Source of the DNA: JAFGOG01 sp034429215
GTDB lineage: Bacteria; Chloroflexota; Anaerolineae; JAAYZQ01
DNA length: 64,000 nucleotides
Assembly (NCBI GenBank): GCA_034429215.1
Contig: DAOUGI010000066.1
Coordinates: 1 to 64,000 of the forward strand
Direction: 5' to 3'
Numbering within the stretch: the stretch's first letter is position 1; each line of letters starts with the position of its first letter. The notes beneath the pieces are model-generated. The model did no database searches, was not told where the DNA came from, and saw only the letters and a list, made by a program, of their open reading frames with translations. Both the position numbers and the translations under genes were made by a program. This document shows positions 26,171-34,108 of the stretch, piece after piece.

Positions 26171-27430
26171 ATGGACAAAGTAACCATTGCCTGTGTGCAG
26201 CAGCGGAACGCCATCGTGTCCAGTCAAGAAGAGTTCGAATCCCTGGCGCAGCGGTTCATGCGCCTTGCGCAAACCAAATCAGCCCAGCTAGTCATCTTTC
26301 CCGAGCTGGCAGGGCTCATGCTGGCTCCCCCCCTTTTCTCCGGCATAAAGCGCGGCTTTATCAAGCGGGCAGACAAGGGCAAGCAGCCGGGAGCGGGAGC
26401 CATGCAACGGGGGGTGAAACGCCTGGCCGATGCGGCTGCCGGCGCCTTGGGCGGCTATTGGGGGAGCATGGACGGCCTGCTGCGCAAGAATAGCGGCGGC
26501 CTTTGGCATGCGTATGTCGACACTTTCGGCAGATTAGCGCAAGAACATGGCATCGTCGTCGTCGGCGGCAGCCTCTACGTTCGCGACTACGAGACCGACA
26601 CGCTGCGGCACCGGGCCTATGTTTTTGGCCTGGACGGCAAAATCATTGGCTACCAGGACAAACTGAACCTGACCCCCGACGAGCAAGAGTGGGTAGTACC
26701 TGGCACCGACCTCACCATCTTTGACGCGCCATTCGGCCGCTTTGGCCTGCTCATCGGCCAGGACCTGCTCTACCCCGAATTGGCTCGGTTAATCGCCGTC
26801 CAAGGCGCGGATCTGCTCGTCGGCATCGCCGCAATTCCAGGCGCAGCCCAAGCTCAGGTCATCCGCTCTGCCCTGGGCCTTCGGGCTGAGGAAAACCAGA
26901 TATTTACTGCCGCCAGCTTTCTTCTGGGACCAAACTACTTGGGCCAGTCAAGTCAAGAGGATTACCTGGGCCAATCGGGCATCATGGCCCCCATGTCCCT
27001 AACCTCCAAGGCCAGCGGTGTCCTGACCCAAGTCGGCACCAACCGTGCCGAGAGCCTCATCGCCGCCGAGCTTGATTGTGAGCAACTACACCGCCTGTGG
27101 CGGACGAGCGGTTTCCGCCCGCGACAGCAGATGAACCTGGGAAACCTAGGCCTAGTCCTTGCCGAGATCTACCGGGATGGCTTGACCATCGAACAGGCCG
27201 TCGACCAGCGGATCGCCGGGCCGGTCGCGGAAGTGGATTCAGAACCCGCCATCGAATTGCCCCCGTTCCTCATTGAGGCCGGATTGGCTAAAGAGGCACC
27301 CACGGCGGTCGAGCAGGCCGAAGAAGTGTCTATGCTGCCTGTTTCTGATGACTGGGCCGAGGAGGCACTCGTGGAGGACAAGCCGGTCGACGATATCCTG
27401 GTCGACCCGAGTGAAGCGGAGGATCGGTAG
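26171..27430 (+). CDS. Nitrilase-superfamily protein lacking the catalytic cysteine
   Basis: 419 residues. The carbon-nitrogen hydrolase fold is clear: the catalytic-type Glu (E45 in IFPELAG) and Lys (K164 in YQDKLNLTP) are conserved. The nucleophile position, normally ICYD or ICWD, reads LIGQD, so Gly196 replaces Cys while the following PELARL is retained. It should therefore be inactive as an amidase and may bind a ligand or act as a scaffold. Residues about 48-110 form an insertion rich in Lys/Gly not usual for the family. An acidic C-terminal tail (about 370-419) is also extra. The Fe-S flavoprotein gene starts 12 bases downstream, so the two are co-transcribed. Confidence 0.85.
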   Translation: MDKVTIACVQQRNAIVSSQEEFESLAQRFMRLAQTKSAQLVIFPELAGLMLAPPLFSGIKRGFIKRADKGKQPGAGAMQRGVKRLADAAAGALGGYWGSMDGLLRKNSGGLWHAYVDTFGRLAQEHGIVVVGGSLYVRDYETDTLRHRAYVFGLDGKIIGYQDKLNLTPDEQEWVVPGTDLTIFDAPFGRFGLLIGQDLLYPELARLIAVQGADLLVGIAAIPGAAQAQVIRSALGLRAEENQIFTAASFLLGPNYLGQSSQEDYLGQSGIMAPMSLTSKASGVLTQVGTNRAESLIAAELDCEQLHRLWRTSGFRPRQQMNLGNLGLVLAEIYRDGLTIEQAVDQRIAGPVAEVDSEPAIELPPFLIEAGLAKEAPTAVEQAEEVSMLPVSDDWAEEALVEDKPVDDILVDPSEAEDR

Positions 27431-27442
27431 CGAGGTCGGAAA

Positions 27443-28330
27443 ATGGCCCATATCCTTGGCATCGTGGGCTCGGCTCGCCGCTGGGGAAATTCCGATCTGT
27501 TGGTTCGCCAGGCCCTGCTGGGCGCCCAAGCTGAGGGGGCAACCGTTCAAGCCGTGCGGCTGACTGACCTACATCTATCTTCGTGCACCGGCTGCATGCA
27601 CTGTGTTGCGGGCGTTCCTCTCTGCCCCCTCGACGACGACCTGGCTTGGCTGGTCGATACCATCCAGGCGGCCGGCGGTCTCGTCTTGGCCGCACCTACC
27701 TACTTCCTCGGACCGGCGGCAGTCGTCAAGCTCGTGTTAGATCGCCTGTTGGTGGTCATGGGTCAAGTCAATGAGCCTTTGCCGCCCGTCCGCCCGGCTG
27801 TGACTATTGCCACGGCCGGATTGGAATCGTGGCGGGGTGTGGTCCTGCCTTTCCTGAATGCTGTGGCCGGCACTTTTGGTTATCGGCCCATCGACAGCCT
27901 GACTGCTTGGGCCCCTGGCCCAGGCGAGGTGTTGCTGGACGAAGAGCTGATGGCTCGCGTCTTTGCCGCCGGCCGCCGGCTGGGCCGGGGCGATCTGGAA
28001 CCCGCGCCCGTCCCACCCAACGTCTGCCCCATCTGCCGTAGCGATTGCTTTGTCCTGAACGGCACACAGGCGACCTGTCCTATCTGTGGCCGGCAGGCTG
28101 CCGTTGAGCACGACGGACAGCAGATTGTCCTTCGTTTCGACCCGGCCGGCGATACCCATCAGCGCTGGACACCAGATGGCCTGCGGGCGCACATCGTCGA
28201 GTGGGTCATGGCCACCGGACCACGCTACCAAGCCCGGCGCCCTGAGATCAAGGTCCGGCGGGCGCCTTATCGTGATAAAGAGATCGAGTGGCTGCATCCG
28301 CGGCGATCGGGCGACAGGAGTGAGAAATGA
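27443..28330 (+). CDS. Fe-S flavoprotein with C-terminal zinc ribbon
   Basis: 295 residues. A flavodoxin-like FMN reductase domain occupies about 1-180: VGSARRWGNS loop, APTYFLGPAAVVK flavin segment, and a cysteine cluster CX2CX2CX6C (C48, C51, C54, C61) typical of iron-sulfur flavoproteins. A zinc-ribbon-like module follows, with CPIC at about 195-198 and CPIC at about 212-215. This extension is unusual for the family and may bind another protein or a metal. It lies 12 bases after the nitrilase-like gene and overlaps the next gene as ATGA. The role is probably electron transfer within this operon; the acceptor is unknown. Confidence 0.85.
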   Translation: MAHILGIVGSARRWGNSDLLVRQALLGAQAEGATVQAVRLTDLHLSSCTGCMHCVAGVPLCPLDDDLAWLVDTIQAAGGLVLAAPTYFLGPAAVVKLVLDRLLVVMGQVNEPLPPVRPAVTIATAGLESWRGVVLPFLNAVAGTFGYRPIDSLTAWAPGPGEVLLDEELMARVFAAGRRLGRGDLEPAPVPPNVCPICRSDCFVLNGTQATCPICGRQAAVEHDGQQIVLRFDPAGDTHQRWTPDGLRAHIVEWVMATGPRYQARRPEIKVRRAPYRDKEIEWLHPRRSGDRSEK

Positions 28331-28851
28331 ACAGAGGCCTACTTTTGATTGTAGCCCTGTTGTTGCTGGCGGCACTGGCAGCAGGTGTGCTGGCCTTGCT
28401 GCCGGACAAGGCCGGACTTCCGGCCGGATGCCAGTCCGCCCTGGATCAGTATCTAGCCTACAAAAACGTGTCGCTGGCCGAAAGCTTGAGCGTAAAATCG
28501 ACAGTCAAGGCCGCCAAGCCCGGCGGCTTGACCCAAGACGTCAGCTTTACGGTTTATGGCGACAGCACCTACTATCAGACCGACGATAACTATCAGAAGG
28601 CGAGCGACGGAACCGAGGCTGCTACCGTCTGGTCGAAACAGGATCTCCGGCCACTGCCCTACCCGCCTGAAGAGGTGTGGTGCATCCTGCTGGAGCGCAG
28701 CGCAACAGCGTCCGGATATGGCGCCGTATTTGTGGGCTTGCACCAGGACATCCATAATGCCGGTTGGGCCGTTCACGAGGTGGATCCAGACCTCTTTGCC
28801 CCGGAGAGTATCCAGGTCGCGTCGGATCTGGGCTGTAACTTGGATCGTTAA
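28327..28851 (+). CDS. Small exported or membrane-anchored protein of unknown function
   Basis: 174 residues, with a strongly hydrophobic N-terminus (about 4-26, LLLIVALLLLAALAAGVLALL) that is either a signal peptide or an anchor. The rest is soluble with three cysteines (near 36, 118 and 171). No family was recognised. Its start overlaps the preceding stop as ATGA, so it is translationally coupled to the zinc-ribbon flavoprotein. The context suggests an extracytoplasmic component of the same system, but nothing in the sequence shows its activity. Confidence 0.75.
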   Translation: MNRGLLLIVALLLLAALAAGVLALLPDKAGLPAGCQSALDQYLAYKNVSLAESLSVKSTVKAAKPGGLTQDVSFTVYGDSTYYQTDDNYQKASDGTEAATVWSKQDLRPLPYPPEEVWCILLERSATASGYGAVFVGLHQDIHNAGWAVHEVDPDLFAPESIQVASDLGCNLDR

Positions 28852-28893
28852 GCACCGGCAGGGGACACGTCGCTGCTAAAGGCACCGATTCTC

Positions 28894-30123
28894 ATGACAG
28901 ATAACCCTATGCCGCCTGTCTCTGGCGGCCAATCGTTAGCTGAGCTGACCAGCCTTGCCCGCACTCCGCTGAGCCAATGGCCGGTCCGCTACCCCGGCCG
29001 CCAGGCGATGGGCTACCTGTGCAGCTACGTCCCTGTTGAGATCATTCACGCTGCCGGCCTGACACCGGTGCGGATACGGGGCACCACCACCCCCCTACGC
29101 CGGGTCGACGCCCACCTGCAACCTTTCACCTGTGCCCTGTGCCGCAGCGCCCTCGACCAGCTCTTGTGCGGCGAGCTCCACTTCCTCGCCGGTACGGTCC
29201 TGGCCCACACCTGCGACACCATGCAGGCCCTGGCCGACCTGTGGCGCATTGGCTTGCCAAGCTCCCAACCAGACTCTACTTCTGCCGGGCTGTACGTTGT
29301 CATGCAGCCCACCAGCCTGGGCAGCCCGGCTGCCTACCCTTACCTGGTCGCCGAGCTGCGCCGTTTTCGTGACAGATTGGCTGCCTTCGTCGGCCACCCC
29401 ATCACCGACGACGATCTACGCTCCAGTATCGCCCTATACAACGAGACCCGGCAGCTCGTCGGGGCACTCCAGCGCCAGCGCGACCGCTTGAGTGCAACCG
29501 ACTTTTTCGCCATCTTGGACGCCGCCCAGCTCATGCCCCGCGAGCAGTTCAACCCACTCCTGGCCGGCCTGTTGGCTACCTTGGAACAGAGCCCGGCCTA
29601 TCAGGCCGCGCCTGCCTCGCTGCCGGCAGGCCCCAGCCTGTTCCTTACCGGCGCCGTCCTGGACGATCCCATCCTGCTCGAGCTTATCCAGGAGCTGGGT
29701 GCTCGGGTAGCAGGTGACGACCTGTGCAGCGGCTCTCGCCACTTCCACGATTTGGTAGATTCAAGTCCGGACCTAGCACCTGCCGCGGCTGGCGCCAGCG
29801 GGCCAGGTGGTTGGGAGGGTGACCCCATCGCTGCCTTGGCCGCCTACTTTTTGCGGCGGTCTCCCTGTCCTGCCAAACTACATCCCCACCATGACCCTGG
29901 TCCCTACCTGCTGGAGCAGGTCCACGCCGCCCACGCTGATGGCGTCCTCTTTGTCCTGGCCAAGTTTTGCGACCCCCATGCCTTCGAGCGGGCGCTCGCC
30001 CTCCCGGCCCTGGATCGCGCCGGCATTCCTCATCTTTTGTTGGACGCACCGGGCGCAGATCAATCCTTTAGCCTGGAAGGGGTGCGCACCCGCCTGCAGG
30101 CCTTTGTCGAGATATTGGACTAG
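28894..30123 (+). CDS. 2-hydroxyacyl-CoA dehydratase family protein (HgdB/BcrC-like)
   Basis: 409 residues. Family features are PVEIIHAAGLTPVRI near the N-terminus, cysteines in CALC and AHTCDTMQ, and the C-terminal FVLAKFCDPHAFE followed by AGIPHLLLD. These cysteines normally hold a [4Fe-4S] cluster in the D-component subunits of 2-hydroxyacyl-CoA dehydratases and benzoyl-CoA reductases. There is no partner subunit and no ATP-dependent activator (HgdC/BadG type) in the window, so a classical dehydratase is not assured. The gene follows the small exported protein by 42 bases and is probably last in the operon that starts at 26171. Single-subunit members of this family can act in other reductive or sulfur chemistry. 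Confidence 0.82.
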   Translation: MTDNPMPPVSGGQSLAELTSLARTPLSQWPVRYPGRQAMGYLCSYVPVEIIHAAGLTPVRIRGTTTPLRRVDAHLQPFTCALCRSALDQLLCGELHFLAGTVLAHTCDTMQALADLWRIGLPSSQPDSTSAGLYVVMQPTSLGSPAAYPYLVAELRRFRDRLAAFVGHPITDDDLRSSIALYNETRQLVGALQRQRDRLSATDFFAILDAAQLMPREQFNPLLAGLLATLEQSPAYQAAPASLPAGPSLFLTGAVLDDPILLELIQELGARVAGDDLCSGSRHFHDLVDSSPDLAPAAAGASGPGGWEGDPIAALAAYFLRRSPCPAKLHPHHDPGPYLLEQVHAAHADGVLFVLAKFCDPHAFERALALPALDRAGIPHLLLDAPGADQSFSLEGVRTRLQAFVEILD

Positions 30124-30256
30124 GCCCGCCCGTGCAGCGATGGCACAGGCCGCTGCGACTTTCCCGCGGGTGCTGCGTAAAGATGTAAGCGAATCGTGAG
30201 CCAGGCGCAACTTGGCCGTTCGATTTACGTTTTATCTCATGGGTATAGAGAGGATT

Positions 30257-32269
30257 ATGACCGACGTTTTACCTGTGTCGCATGTCTCTAGCGACTTGGA
30301 ACAACCCTACACTCCCCAATTTGCCGCAGCACAACTAAAGAAGGCTGGTCTGGTGCGTGCTGCATGGCGCGTTCTTCAGATCTTGAGCGTTCTTCTGACA
30401 GCACTGCTGTGGCGAACCCTGGATCGCCGGCAGTGGACCTATCGGCGTGGCGAGACAAAAGAGGACCGCCAGCGTCGCCGGGCCGAATGGCTGCTGGACC
30501 GGCTGATCTGGCTGGGGCCCGCCTTCATCAAGGTCGGCCAGTCCCTCGGCACCCGGCCGGATCTCCTGCCGGTGGTCTATGTCAACATATTGGCCGCCTT
30601 GCAGGATCAACTCCCTCCCTTTCCCAACGATATCGCTTTTCGCTTTGTCGAGCAGGAGCTTGGCTGGCAGCCGGAGACATTATTCGACCAGCTTGATCCC
30701 TTGCCGATCGCCGCGGCGAGCCTGGGCCAGGTCTATTATGCCGTAACTCACGAGGGGCAAGAAGTAGCCGTCAAGGTGCAGCGCCCCGACCTGTTTTACA
30801 GGATCGGCCTCGATCTAGGGCTGCTCCGTCGCCTGGCCGTCACGCTCGAGCGCTTCCCCAGGCTGAGCCGTGGACTGGAGTGGGTCAGCATCGTCGATGA
30901 GTTTGGCGCCAAGCTGTTCGAAGAGCTTGATTACGTCCACGAAGCCCAAATGGCGCAGCGTTTTCGTGCCGACGTCGAGCACATACCGGGCGTCTATGTC
31001 CCCCGGATCTACCCCGAGCTCAGTAGCCGCCACGTGCTCACCACCGAGTTTATCCATGGTATCAAAGTCTCCAACAAGGAGCAGTTACAGGCCGCCGGCA
31101 TAGACATTCCGAGCCTATTGCGGCGCGGCGTGCGAACCAACCTCAAGCAGCTTCTGGACAATGGCTTTTTCCACGCCGACCCCCACCCCGGCAACCTGTT
31201 GGTCAGGCCCGAAGACGGCACGCTTGTCTTTCTCGACTTTGGCATGATGGGCATCCTAAGCCCTGACGACAGGGATGCAATCGGCGAAATATTTGTCGAC
31301 GTTATCAACGGCCATCCCGACAACCTGCGCGACAACTTGATCCGGTTAAAGTTCCTGCACCCAGATTCCCCCTGGGATGAGCTGGTGCCATACGTCAAAG
31401 AACTTTTTGCTGCTACCTTCGGCGCTAAAGATCGCCGCTACACATTCAGAGATGTGGCCAATGCCTTCTCACCCCTCCTCTATAACTACCGCTTTCGCGT
31501 TCCCGTCAACTTTGGCCTCATCGCCAGAGCCATCATCACCCTTGAGGGCATCAGCCTCCAGCTCGAACCCGACTTTGACATCTTTACCGTCTCGGCGCCC
31601 TATGCCGTGCGTATGATGCTCACCCTTCCCGATCCGGCACTGCGCCAGCGGCTCATGGCTGAGATGCTGACCTCAGAGGGCGCATTGGACTGGCAGCGAC
31701 TCCACCAACTGTCCGACCTGGCCGCCCATGAGCAGGTCTTTCGTTTTTCCTCTGATGGGCAATTCGGCGCCGACTCGAGCGCGGACAGCCTGGTCGGATC
31801 GGCATTGGACATGCTCCTATCACCTGAGGGGGCTGCCCTTCGCCGGGCGATTGTTGCCGAGCTGGTGACTGCGCCAGAATCAACCGAGCGTAATCTAGCA
31901 GGGCTGGGCCAGCTCCTGGCCACCGATCCTGCTCTACCTCCGCAGAAGATCATAGATCGCCTGGTCGCCTTTGTCTTTTCGCCGGAGGGCGCCGAGACAC
32001 GGGCGCAGTTAGCGGACGGGTTCAAATCGAACGGCAGGTTTGACTTGGCGCGACTGCTCGACTTATCGTCGTCGGCGGGGCGCGTCAGCTCCTCCTTCCG
32101 GGCCAGCACCGTATTGCGCTCTGTTGGCAGCTATCTCCTGTCAGAGCAGGGCAAGCCGACTCGGAACGGCCTTCTCCGGGCGGGCGCCGAGCGCATCCTG
32201 GGTGGTGTCCTCAACACCCTGGACCGGCTGCAGCAGCCGGCCGTGCGTGCCACAGCTCCGCGCTCTTGA
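30257..32269 (+). CDS. AarF/UbiB (ABC1) family atypical kinase
   Basis: 670 residues from the ATG at 30257, which follows AGAGAGG at short spacing; in-frame ATGs 18 and 45 bases upstream lack a ribosome site. The ABC1 kinase core is complete: FIKVGQSLGTRPDLLP (KxGQ motif), AAASLGQVYYA (Ala-rich loop), VAVKVQRP, HADPHPGNLLV and FLDFGMMG. Family members support quinone or isoprenoid-lipid metabolism and may be ATPases rather than protein kinases. The C-terminal 200 residues form an extra, mostly helical extension without predicted membrane segments as clear as in UbiB. No quinone-biosynthesis gene is adjacent. Confidence 0.9.
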   Translation: MTDVLPVSHVSSDLEQPYTPQFAAAQLKKAGLVRAAWRVLQILSVLLTALLWRTLDRRQWTYRRGETKEDRQRRRAEWLLDRLIWLGPAFIKVGQSLGTRPDLLPVVYVNILAALQDQLPPFPNDIAFRFVEQELGWQPETLFDQLDPLPIAAASLGQVYYAVTHEGQEVAVKVQRPDLFYRIGLDLGLLRRLAVTLERFPRLSRGLEWVSIVDEFGAKLFEELDYVHEAQMAQRFRADVEHIPGVYVPRIYPELSSRHVLTTEFIHGIKVSNKEQLQAAGIDIPSLLRRGVRTNLKQLLDNGFFHADPHPGNLLVRPEDGTLVFLDFGMMGILSPDDRDAIGEIFVDVINGHPDNLRDNLIRLKFLHPDSPWDELVPYVKELFAATFGAKDRRYTFRDVANAFSPLLYNYRFRVPVNFGLIARAIITLEGISLQLEPDFDIFTVSAPYAVRMMLTLPDPALRQRLMAEMLTSEGALDWQRLHQLSDLAAHEQVFRFSSDGQFGADSSADSLVGSALDMLLSPEGAALRRAIVAELVTAPESTERNLAGLGQLLATDPALPPQKIIDRLVAFVFSPEGAETRAQLADGFKSNGRFDLARLLDLSSSAGRVSSSFRASTVLRSVGSYLLSEQGKPTRNGLLRAGAERILGGVLNTLDRLQQPAVRATAPRS

Positions 32270-32282
32270 TCTGAGAATAGCC

Positions 32283-32324
32283 GAATTCGGCGCCCCGGAG
32301 GGGGCAGACCGGGGCGCCGAATTC
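32283..32324. repeat. 16-bp perfect inverted repeat with 10-base loop
   Basis: Arms GAATTCGGCGCCCCGG and its exact complement flank AGGGGGCAGA. The element lies 13 bases after the AarF-like stop and between convergent genes. It can terminate transcription as a strong hairpin, although no T-run follows. Confidence 0.65.
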
Positions 32325-32341
32325 GAGCAGCCAGCATGACG

Positions 32342-32365
32342 GCTGACTGCTGATAGCTGACTGCT
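32342..32365. repeat. Short direct repeat GCTGACTGCT, period 14
   Basis: Two copies of a 10-base unit, separated by GATA. The second copy runs into the stop codon of the minus-strand ABC ATPase gene. Such GCTGA/GATAGCTGA runs look like short extragenic repeat debris. Confidence 0.45.
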
Positions 32366-33242
32366 AGATTGTCACAAGATCCTCTTCCTTGATCAGATCT
32401 TTACCTGTCAAGGTCATGAACACATCCTCCAACGTCGGCTCGTCGCCGTTCTGCTGAGGGATGAGCTTCTTGAGCCCTGCCGGCGTATCCAGCGCCACGA
32501 TCCGGCCATCGTCCAGGATAGCGATCCGGTCGCATAGTGCTTCTGCTTCGTACATGTCGTGCGTCGTCAGCACGATCGTCGCGTCGTGGACCTCCCGCAG
32601 CTCCTTCACAAAGGCCTGAACCTCCCGCTTGGAGCGAGGGTCGAGTCCGGTCGTCGGTTCGTCGAGCAGCAGCAGGATGGGCCGGGTCAAGAACGCGCGG
32701 GCGATAGCCACCTTCTGCTGCATTCCCCGCGACATATCCTCGAGTGGCCCCAAGATCTCCTTGTCCGTCAGCCCCAGCCGGTGGAGGATTTCAAAGGCCT
32801 GCTGCCGGGCTTCCTGGCCGGATAGACCGTACAGCCGGCCGGCGTACAGCAGATTCTCCACGCTCGACAGCTTTTTGAAAAAGGCTGCTTCCACCGACAC
32901 CCGGTTGATGAGCCGCTTCACTTCCATCTCGTAGCGCGTCACGTCGAGGCCAAACACCTGCACCTGACCTGCGTCGGGCACCAGCAGCGTCGTCATCAGC
33001 CGGATTAGCGTGCTCTTGCCCGATCCATTTGGCCCGAGGATACCAAAGATCTCTTTCGTCTGTATCTCCAGGCTCACGTCGTCTACTGCTACCACCCGCC
33101 TTGATTTCTCGCCGTTGCCGTTCGGCTTGACCGCGCGGTGGCGCAGCCGGCTCAGCACCGAGCCGCCTCCGTTCGAGCCGAAGGCCTTGGTCACATGTTG
33201 AATTGACAGTGCTGTTCCGTTCCAAGTCATCTCTGCGTTCAT
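32364..33242 (-). CDS. ABC transporter ATP-binding protein (CcmA/NatA type)
   Basis: 292 residues. Walker A GPNGSGKST, Q-loop region, signature MSRGMQQKVAIAR (a variant of LSGGQ common in drug/sodium exporters), Walker B LLLLDEPTTGLD and H-loop VLTTHD are all present. A 30-residue insertion (about 25-50) between the first strands is unusual. No permease gene is adjacent on either side, so the membrane partner is encoded elsewhere. AAAGGGG precedes the ATG. The only good promoter lies 267 bases upstream and two terminator-like hairpins stand between, so expression is probably controlled by transcription attenuation. Confidence 0.92.
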   Translation of the reverse strand: MNAEMTWNGTALSIQHVTKAFGSNGGGSVLSRLRHRAVKPNGNGEKSRRVVAVDDVSLEIQTKEIFGILGPNGSGKSTLIRLMTTLLVPDAGQVQVFGLDVTRYEMEVKRLINRVSVEAAFFKKLSSVENLLYAGRLYGLSGQEARQQAFEILHRLGLTDKEILGPLEDMSRGMQQKVAIARAFLTRPILLLLDEPTTGLDPRSKREVQAFVKELREVHDATIVLTTHDMYEAEALCDRIAILDDGRIVALDTPAGLKKLIPQQNGDEPTLEDVFMTLTGKDLIKEEDLVTI

Positions 33243-33284
33243 CTTTTTACCCCTTTCTCATTCGGCAGCCAAGAGCACAGCAAA

Positions 33285-33322
33285 AAAGCTGTGTCCCTTC
33301 GGGAGATGGGCCCACAGCTTTT
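33285..33322 (-). terminator. Second leader terminator hairpin
   Basis: On the minus strand, AAAAGCTGTG pairs with CACAGCTTTT, with an inner TCCC-loop-GGGA extension, followed by six Ts. It lies 43 bases upstream of the ABC ATPase start. Confidence 0.75.
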
Positions 33323-33334
33323 GAACGAGCAAAT

Positions 33335-33371
33335 AAAAAACCGTGGGCTCTACCAGTGTAGCGGCCCACGG
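33335..33371 (-). terminator. First leader terminator hairpin
   Basis: On the minus strand, CCGTGGGC pairs with GCCCACGG and is followed directly by six Ts. It is a strong intrinsic terminator located 20 bases after the leader ORF stop. Confidence 0.85.
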
Positions 33372-33390
33372 TCTGTTATGTTAATCTACG

Positions 33391-33471
33391 TCAGGGCGCA
33401 CTACGACAGGGCATGGCAAAGACACCGCTATTGCGGTTCTTAGCCTCGATAAAGTATGCCATATAAACCAT
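33391..33471 (-). CDS. Candidate 26-residue leader peptide
   Basis: ATG frame of 26 codons beginning MVYMAYFIEAK and ending PCRSAP. It starts about 31 bases downstream of the predicted transcription start, with GAAAGGG about 10 bases before the ATG. The stop precedes the first terminator by 20 bases, a geometry typical of translation-coupled attenuation. There is no run of a single amino acid's codons, so the inducing signal is not evident. It could also be a free-standing small protein. Confidence 0.4.
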   Translation of the reverse strand: MVYMAYFIEAKNRNSGVFAMPCRSAP

Positions 33472-33508
33472 CGGTATTTCGCCCTTTCACTATCAATTTG
33501 CGAAAAAA

Positions 33509-33537
33509 AGTATACTGCATTGGCCACAAACTGTCAA
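33509..33537 (-). promoter_or_regulatory. Near-consensus promoter of the attenuator leader
   Basis: On the minus strand: TTGACA, 17 bases, TATACT. It is one of the strongest promoters in the window. Confidence 0.85.
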
Positions 33538-33567
33538 GTGCCGGCCTCTGTGTGTCGGGTGAGAATG

Positions 33568-33597
33568 AAAAAGGCCTTCAGCTTTCGCTAAAGGCCG
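33568..33597 (-). terminator. Intrinsic terminator after ftsB-like gene
   Basis: On the minus strand, GGCCTTTAGC pairs with GCTGAAGGCC around a GAAA tetraloop, followed by TTTTT. It ends the tRNA-Leu/ftsB transcript. Confidence 0.88.
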
Positions 33598-33614
33598 ATA
33601 GCCCGTCGCTTTTA

Positions 33615-34001
33615 CTAGCGCGTCCCGAAGAACAGCTCCCACCAAGCCTGACGATAAGAGGCCGGCGACTCTTGCTGTAGTGACTCGATCGCGGGGGTTT
33701 CCGCAGTTGAAGGGTCTACGACAATGACCGGGACCTCGCCATCCTTGGCCCAGCCCTGTTGCCGCGCCCAGGCCTCGGCGGCAGAGTCGGACTGGGCATA
33801 GTCCAAGTAGCTGTGCAACTCCTGATTCTGCTCCTTGGCCAAACTGACCTTTTCCTGGATCTGGGCAAGCTCCTGGCTTCGTTGATGGCTTACGGCTACC
33901 TGCCGACCAAAGCTCACAACCAGGTAGAGCAAGACGATCCCCATCAGGATCAGGACAAGCTGGCTAATAAGCGGCTTTCTGCGAGTCTCCTTACTGATCA
34001 T
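33615..34001 (-). CDS. FtsB/DivIC-like septum formation initiator
   Basis: 128 residues from the ATG at 34001. The topology matches the family: a short cytoplasmic N-terminus, one membrane helix (about 13-31, LVLILMGIVLLYLVVSF), then a coiled coil (about 35-75, QELAQIQEKVSLAKEQNQEL) and an extracytoplasmic tail. The family links early and late division proteins (FtsL, FtsQ). An open frame continues upstream through the tRNA-Leu gene, but that extension is only the tRNA read in frame. The gene starts 13 bases after the tRNA and shares its promoter and terminator. The ribosome site is weak. Proteins of this family diverge strongly, so the name rests on architecture. Confidence 0.78.
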   Translation of the reverse strand: MISKETRRKPLISQLVLILMGIVLLYLVVSFGRQVAVSHQRSQELAQIQEKVSLAKEQNQELHSYLDYAQSDSAAEAWARQQGWAKDGEVPVIVVDPSTAETPAIESLQQESPASYRQAWWELFFGTR

Positions 34002-34014
34002 AGCTACCACCAGG

Positions 34015-34098
34015 TGCCGAAGGTGGGAGTTGAACCCACATGGGCGTACACCCACTGCGCCCTGAACGCAGCGCGTCTGCCTATTCCGCCACTTCGGC
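34015..34098 (-). tRNA. tRNA-Leu (anticodon CAG)
   Basis: An 84-nt class II tRNA with a long variable arm. The acceptor stem GCCGAAG pairs with CTTCGGC, and the discriminator is A as needed for leucine. The anticodon stem CTGCG/CGCAG encloses TTCAGGG, giving anticodon CAG (codon CUG). The T-loop is TTCAACT. CCA is not encoded. CUG is a very frequent leucine codon in this genome segment. Confidence 0.95.
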
Positions 34099-34108
34099 AT
34101 GCACCGAT

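Larger units (their letters stand above)
33243..33502 (-). promoter_or_regulatory. Long 5' leader with tandem terminators (candidate attenuator)
   Basis: This is the only gene-poor stretch in the window. Reading minus strand from about 33502: a short untranslated segment, a 26-codon ORF, then two intrinsic-terminator-like hairpins, then the ribosome site of the ABC ATPase gene. No other promoter was seen between the second hairpin and the gene. The arrangement fits conditional read-through, or alternatively a separate short RNA that ends at the first terminator. Confidence 0.55.

Noticed and set aside
26171..27430. Active amidase or nitrilase annotation
   Set aside because: The nucleophile position is Gly196, so activity cannot be assumed despite clear family membership.
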